Shown here: piece by piece, positions 60,666-64,000 of the stretch
Layout of the letters: each line of letters starts with the position of its first letter
Position numbering within the stretch: position 1 is the stretch's first letter
Source: an uncultured Polaribacter sp.
GTDB taxonomy: Bacteria > Bacteroidota > Bacteroidia > Flavobacteriales > Flavobacteriaceae
Assembly: GCF_947501385.1 (NCBI RefSeq)
Contig: NZ_CANMVP010000011.1
Location: forward strand, 87,264-151,263
Length of the DNA: 64,000 nucleotides
Direction: 5' to 3'
Program-made: the position numbers and the translations under genes
The notes under the pieces: generated by a model
The model's input: only the letters and a program-made list of their open reading frames with translations
Database searches by the model: none
Told to the model about the DNA's origin: nothing

Positions 60666-62537
60666 ATGAAAAATAAATTAATATACATACTAATCGTATT
60701 TTTTAGCTTGAGTAGTTGCGAAGAATACCTTGATGTCAATGAGAATATAGATGCACCCGCCAAGGTAGATGGGTATTTGTATCTAGCGGGAATTACACAA
60801 CAATACCAAGGTGTTTATTGGGACATACGTGCTATTGGACCACTAACACAAATGATGGGCACAAGTTCAGGTACTTATGGTAACTTTGCAAATCATTTCT
60901 TTGCTTTAGGTAGTGATGCTGGAGCAGAAATTTGGCGAATGACCTATTGGAATCAGGGGCAGAATCTTGAAAATCTAATCAATCAATCTAAGGACGAAGA
61001 AGATTGGACCTTAGCAGGTATTGGCTTAGCAATGAAAGCTTTTAGCTGGGATATGTTGACGAAAGTTCATGGAGAACTACCTATGAATGATGCATTTGTA
61101 CCAGGTTTATTACAGCATGATTATGATTATCAAAAAGAAATTTATGATCAAGTTCGTACATGGGCATATGAAGCTATTGAACTGCTAGAACGAACGGATA
61201 ATCAATCATACGGTACTAAAATTAGTGATAATGATTTTATTTATGGTGGAAATAAAGAGATGTGGATTAAGTTTGCGTACGCTGTTATTGTTCGTAATTT
61301 ATCTTCTTTAACCAATAAAACAGATTTTGAAGGCACCTATGCTCAAGAATTAATTACTGCCGCAGGTAAATCCTTTCAAAGTCCTAGTGACGATGCTACC
61401 GTAAAAATTGGAGGTGGTTCACAATCGGCACCCTACAGTGGTTTTAATAATTTTTGGGGCACAGCAAGAAGAAATTTAAATTACCTCTTTTTTCAGCACG
61501 AATATGCAGTACAGGTGTTTACAGGAACAGTACCTGAGTACAATGAAGCAACAGGTGATAAAATAATATCAGCTGGTAGCAACCCTTATTATCCTTTTAA
61601 ACTTGCTGAAAAACAAATCATTACAGATACATTACTAAATGAGGTAGGTCACTTTGATCCTAGAGTTACTGTAAAGTTGGCCACAGAAAGCAATCCAACC
61701 TATTTAGATTTAAATGTTGCAGATAGTGTAAAAACCTATAAGTATTATGGCGGAAGTTTTACTGGATCCACCGGTCCTATTGGACAAGCTCCATCCTACT
61801 ACGGAAGAACCCTATCATCTCAGTTTAGCGGAACCGTGCATGACGGAACGGGTCGCTGGATATACCGAGACGATGCGCCTTATATATTAACTACCTATGC
61901 TGAAATACAATTTTGTTTAGCGGAAGCTTATTGGAAATTGAATCGAACACAAGAAGCATATAATGCATTTAAGGAAGGAGTTAGAGCAGACTTACAAACA
62001 ACTGCTCGCTATATTTTTACGGGAAAAGAAGGAAGTTCTACTGGTGGCGATAAGGTGACAACAGCAGTTTTTAATGAACTTGCTTCTGAATACATAAACG
62101 GTCCGTACGTAAATGGCTTGACTAATAATTTTACATTATCACATATTATGATGCAAAAATGGGTTGCTTTATATCCATGGGGAGCTCCAGAAGCTTGGGT
62201 AGACATGCGCAAATACAATTACGACATTGATTATACAGGTGAAGTTCCTAGTAGCGGCAACGGATACAATCAAGCATTGGTAGATCAAAAATGGGATTCA
62301 GATCCTTCTAAAGTATATAAAGGATTTTACTTAGCGCCAGCAGAAGTTCAAGGACGAAATGGAGCATATAATGTACGTAACGAAGGCTCTCCAAGCTATC
62401 GATTAAGACCGCGTTTTAACTCAGAATATATGTGGAATTTACCTTCGTTGGAAAAACTAACACCTATTCCTGGAACCGCAGACAATTATCATACATCGAT
62501 TCCGTGGTTTGTGTATCCTGGAGATTTACCTCAATAA
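60666..62537 (+). CDS. SusD-like lipoprotein (SusD/RagB superfamily, SusD-like_2 type)
   Basis: 623 residues with a lipoprotein signal ending in FSLSSC, followed by EEYLDVNENID, the family start. Text such as AEIWRMTYWNQGQNLENLI, AGIGLAMKAFSWDMLTKVHGELPMNDAF, YGGNKEMWIKFAYAVIVRNLSSLTNK, ILTTYAEIQFCLAEAYWKLNRT and HIMMQKWVALYPWGAPEAWVDMRKYNYD is typical of the SusD-like_2 group. It is the surface lid of the SusC pore encoded 6 bases upstream. The acidic residues after Cys fit surface exposure. Confidence 0.93.
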   Translation: MKNKLIYILIVFFSLSSCEEYLDVNENIDAPAKVDGYLYLAGITQQYQGVYWDIRAIGPLTQMMGTSSGTYGNFANHFFALGSDAGAEIWRMTYWNQGQNLENLINQSKDEEDWTLAGIGLAMKAFSWDMLTKVHGELPMNDAFVPGLLQHDYDYQKEIYDQVRTWAYEAIELLERTDNQSYGTKISDNDFIYGGNKEMWIKFAYAVIVRNLSSLTNKTDFEGTYAQELITAAGKSFQSPSDDATVKIGGGSQSAPYSGFNNFWGTARRNLNYLFFQHEYAVQVFTGTVPEYNEATGDKIISAGSNPYYPFKLAEKQIITDTLLNEVGHFDPRVTVKLATESNPTYLDLNVADSVKTYKYYGGSFTGSTGPIGQAPSYYGRTLSSQFSGTVHDGTGRWIYRDDAPYILTTYAEIQFCLAEAYWKLNRTQEAYNAFKEGVRADLQTTARYIFTGKEGSSTGGDKVTTAVFNELASEYINGPYVNGLTNNFTLSHIMMQKWVALYPWGAPEAWVDMRKYNYDIDYTGEVPSSGNGYNQALVDQKWDSDPSKVYKGFYLAPAEVQGRNGAYNVRNEGSPSYRLRPRFNSEYMWNLPSLEKLTPIPGTADNYHTSIPWFVYPGDLPQ

Positions 62538-62571
62538 AAATATCTGTTAAACATCAAAAATATAAAGAGAT

Positions 62572-63444
62572 ATGAAAAATATAACTAAAATAAAGCTTTT
62601 TCTGGTTTGTACATTTTTAATTACAGCTTGTGAGCAAAATGAGGTGGAATACCTAGCAACCCAAATTAATGATGAAACAACAGCACAGTTTCAATTGCAT
62701 TATATGGTTCCCATTGCCAGTGGAACTGCAAACAATATCAATAAGGTAGAATTAAATGATCAGTTGTTAACCAATGAAACAGCAACACTACCCACCTACA
62801 GCTATATCCCTAGAGGTGCAGTCGGTAAGTTTTTCACTACAGAACCTGGAATAGTAAATTTAAAATTACATCAAGGAACTGTAGATAATTTATCTTTAGT
62901 GTATGACCATGATATCGATTTACCAGCAGGAAAATCAAATATAATTATTCATAATTTTGATGAAGCTCCTATTATTATAGAGAATGGCGCTCCGTACCCC
63001 AAAGTAACAACCGAAAATACTGGTGAAACAGCATGGATAAAGTTTTATAACATTCTGTATGAAACTCCAGGAGTGCCGACTCCTCTAAAACTTCAATATC
63101 AGTATCAATATACTACGAATAATGAAACAGGAGATCTAAGTGAATGGATCAATCTCGGAAATCCTGTTTTATTTGGAGAAGCAACAGGCTGGGAACCCGT
63201 GACTGTGAATAAAAGAGTAGAGGTATCTTCTGGAAATGCTCGGGTAGATTATCGCATTCGGTTGATTGGTCAAGACGGGTCAGATCAAGGAAATCTAGAA
63301 GTTACAAATAGTAGAGGAAACATCGTGGAATATGGTGATTGGTGGACAGCGTATGTAGGACGAGTATACCATCATATGTTTACGGGGTATCGTATCAATT
63401 CCACTTCATTACGTGCTCGTGTAAGACAGTCTACGGCATTGTAA
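62572..63444 (+). CDS. Small surface lipoprotein (DUF4397-like) of the SusCD operon
   Basis: 290 residues with a lipoprotein signal ending in FLITAC, followed by EQNEVEY. The mature part has beta-sandwich-like text with RYGCTGAA-unrelated, family-like segments such as VELNDQLLTNET, YSYIPRGAVGKFFTTEPG and VNLKLHQGT, and a later part WIKFYNILYETPG ... LQYQYQYT. This resembles DUF4397-type proteins found beside SusCD pairs, but the match is by eye only. It lies 34 bases after the SusD-like gene and is likely a surface binding protein. No enzyme motif is seen. Confidence 0.7.
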   Translation: MKNITKIKLFLVCTFLITACEQNEVEYLATQINDETTAQFQLHYMVPIASGTANNINKVELNDQLLTNETATLPTYSYIPRGAVGKFFTTEPGIVNLKLHQGTVDNLSLVYDHDIDLPAGKSNIIIHNFDEAPIIIENGAPYPKVTTENTGETAWIKFYNILYETPGVPTPLKLQYQYQYTTNNETGDLSEWINLGNPVLFGEATGWEPVTVNKRVEVSSGNARVDYRIRLIGQDGSDQGNLEVTNSRGNIVEYGDWWTAYVGRVYHHMFTGYRINSTSLRARVRQSTAL

Positions 63445-63635
63445 CTAGAAAACAATGGTATAAAATAAGCGTATCATATCACGAATGGTGCGTTTTTTTT
63501 GTAGAAAACGATTTTAATTTGATACTTTTTAGTTAAAATAACTCACTACGTTTAAAATAATCCAATTTTAATGAATATAAAGTTAATTTTACAACGTTCT
63601 AGGCTATCAAAGAACATTTTATTTAAATAGTACGC

Positions 63636-63669
63636 ATAAAAAAACCTCATATCGTAAGATATGAGGTTT
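63636..63669 (-). terminator. Terminator of the rRNA operon
   Basis: AAACCTCATATC and GATATGAGGTTT form a 12-bp stem with a four-base loop; on the minus strand it is followed by seven T residues. It lies about 30 bases beyond the 5S 3' end. Confidence 0.85.
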
Positions 63670-63674
63670 ATAGT

Positions 63675-63694
63675 TACTGAATATAAATTCAGTA
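63675..63694. repeat. Dispersed palindrome, copy 3
   Basis: TACTGAATATAAATTCAGTA, placed between the 5S gene and its terminator. It has the same arms as the copy at 51777, with a loop one base longer. Confidence 0.6.
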
Positions 63695-63700
63695 GTAAAG

Positions 63701-63809
63701 AAAGGCGGCGACCTACTCTCCCACATAAATGCAGTACCATCGGCGCAATTGGGCTTAACTTCTCTGTTCGAGATGGGAAGAGGTGAGCCCCAATGCTATA
63801 ACCACCCTA
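63701..63809 (-). rRNA. rrf: 5S ribosomal RNA
   Basis: About 109 bases. On the minus strand it reads from GGGTGGTTATAGC to GTCGCCGCCTTT, with the conserved CCCATCTCGAACAGAGAAGT segment, GCGCCGATGGTACTGC and GGGAGAGTAGGTCG. The terminal helix AGGGTGG/CCGCCTT pairs. The 23S gene should lie to the right, outside the window. Confidence 0.95.
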
Positions 63810-64000
63810 AGAATTTCAGTATGCAGTATGTTAGTTTTCAGTATGCAGTCAGTACACAGTAATAAAACTGATTTACTGTAAACTGCTTCCTGTAGCTTTG
63901 TTTACTGCCCACTGTAAAAGTTAACATATGGTAAAATAATATGGTAAGTTTCAATAGATGCTGAAATAAATTCAGCACAATAAAAAAAGAGTGTCGCTTG
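63810..64000. other. 23S-5S spacer (partial)
   Basis: AT-rich spacer with a 14-base direct repeat, TTTCAGTATGCAGT, at 63814-63827 and 63836-63849, further CAGTA/ACTGTA words to 63920, and the palindrome at 63959-63977 (TGCTGAAATAAATTCAGCA). No 23S sequence was recognised before the window end. Confidence 0.6.
63959..63977. repeat. Dispersed palindrome, copy 4
   Basis: TGCTGAAATAAATTCAGCA, the same arms as the copy at 7055 with a different loop. Confidence 0.7.

Noticed and set aside
63552..63740. 62-codon minus-strand frame
   Set aside because: It overlaps the 5S rRNA gene and the rRNA terminator.

Overview
The window comes from an AT-rich marine-type flavobacterium (Bacteroidota, Flavobacteriaceae). 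The signs are SusC/SusD pairs, a one-protein hybrid two-component regulator, type IX secretion (PorQ plus two proteins with C-terminal sorting domains), promoters of the TTG-N19-21-TAnnTTTG type and many lipoprotein signals. No genus can be named safely from sequence alone.

Layout. Bases 1-6.8 kb are housekeeping: the 5' part of an EgtB-like sulfoxide synthase gene, tRNA-Gly(TCC) with a clear promoter and terminator, a rhomboid protease, a lipid A-type acyltransferase, a cysteine desulfurase-like enzyme, an outer membrane barrel protein and phosphoglucosamine mutase. From 7.4 to 51.2 kb lies one large polysaccharide utilization locus (PUL), all on the minus strand. In transcription order it holds: a hybrid two-component sensor; a four-FAS1 lipoprotein; SusC, SusD; two further FAS1 lipoproteins; a second SusC, SusD; GH88; GH29; a sugar porter; a 55-residue secreted peptide or gene remnant; an S1 sulfatase; a heparinase II/III-like lyase; GH97; a second such lyase; a GH29-SGNH fusion; a second S1 sulfatase; a secreted beta-helix/trefoil protein; a secreted LRR protein; and a SASA-type acetylesterase. 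From 51.8 to 57 kb come rpsA, a lipoprotein-type RidA homologue, queE, cmk and porQ. From 57.6 to 63.4 kb is a second, enzyme-free SusC/SusD operon with a small lipoprotein, followed by the 5S end of an rRNA operon that runs out of the window.

How the PUL probably works (inference). The sorting-domain beta-helix protein is the only evident candidate for cutting polymer outside the cell. FAS1 and SusD lipoproteins with acidic residues after the lipid-bearing Cys would capture fragments, and the two SusC pores would import them. Periplasmic lyases, sulfatases, fucosidases, GH88, GH97 and esterases would then strip sulfate, acetyl, fucose and unsaturated uronic acid, and the sugar porter would move monosaccharides into the cytosol. 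The enzyme set points to a sulfated, acetylated, uronate-containing, fucose-rich glycan, such as a glucuronofucan or other fucose-containing sulfated polysaccharide.

The most unusual structure is a nested pair of direct repeats. A ~53-bp element containing a terminator hairpin lies at both ends of the whole PUL, with a compensatory base-pair change between copies. A longer 166/208-bp element brackets the inner 33-kb core. Together with the triple FAS1/double SusCD arrangement, the lyase-GH97-lyase sandwich and the fucosidase-esterase fusion, this makes the PUL the part most worth following up.
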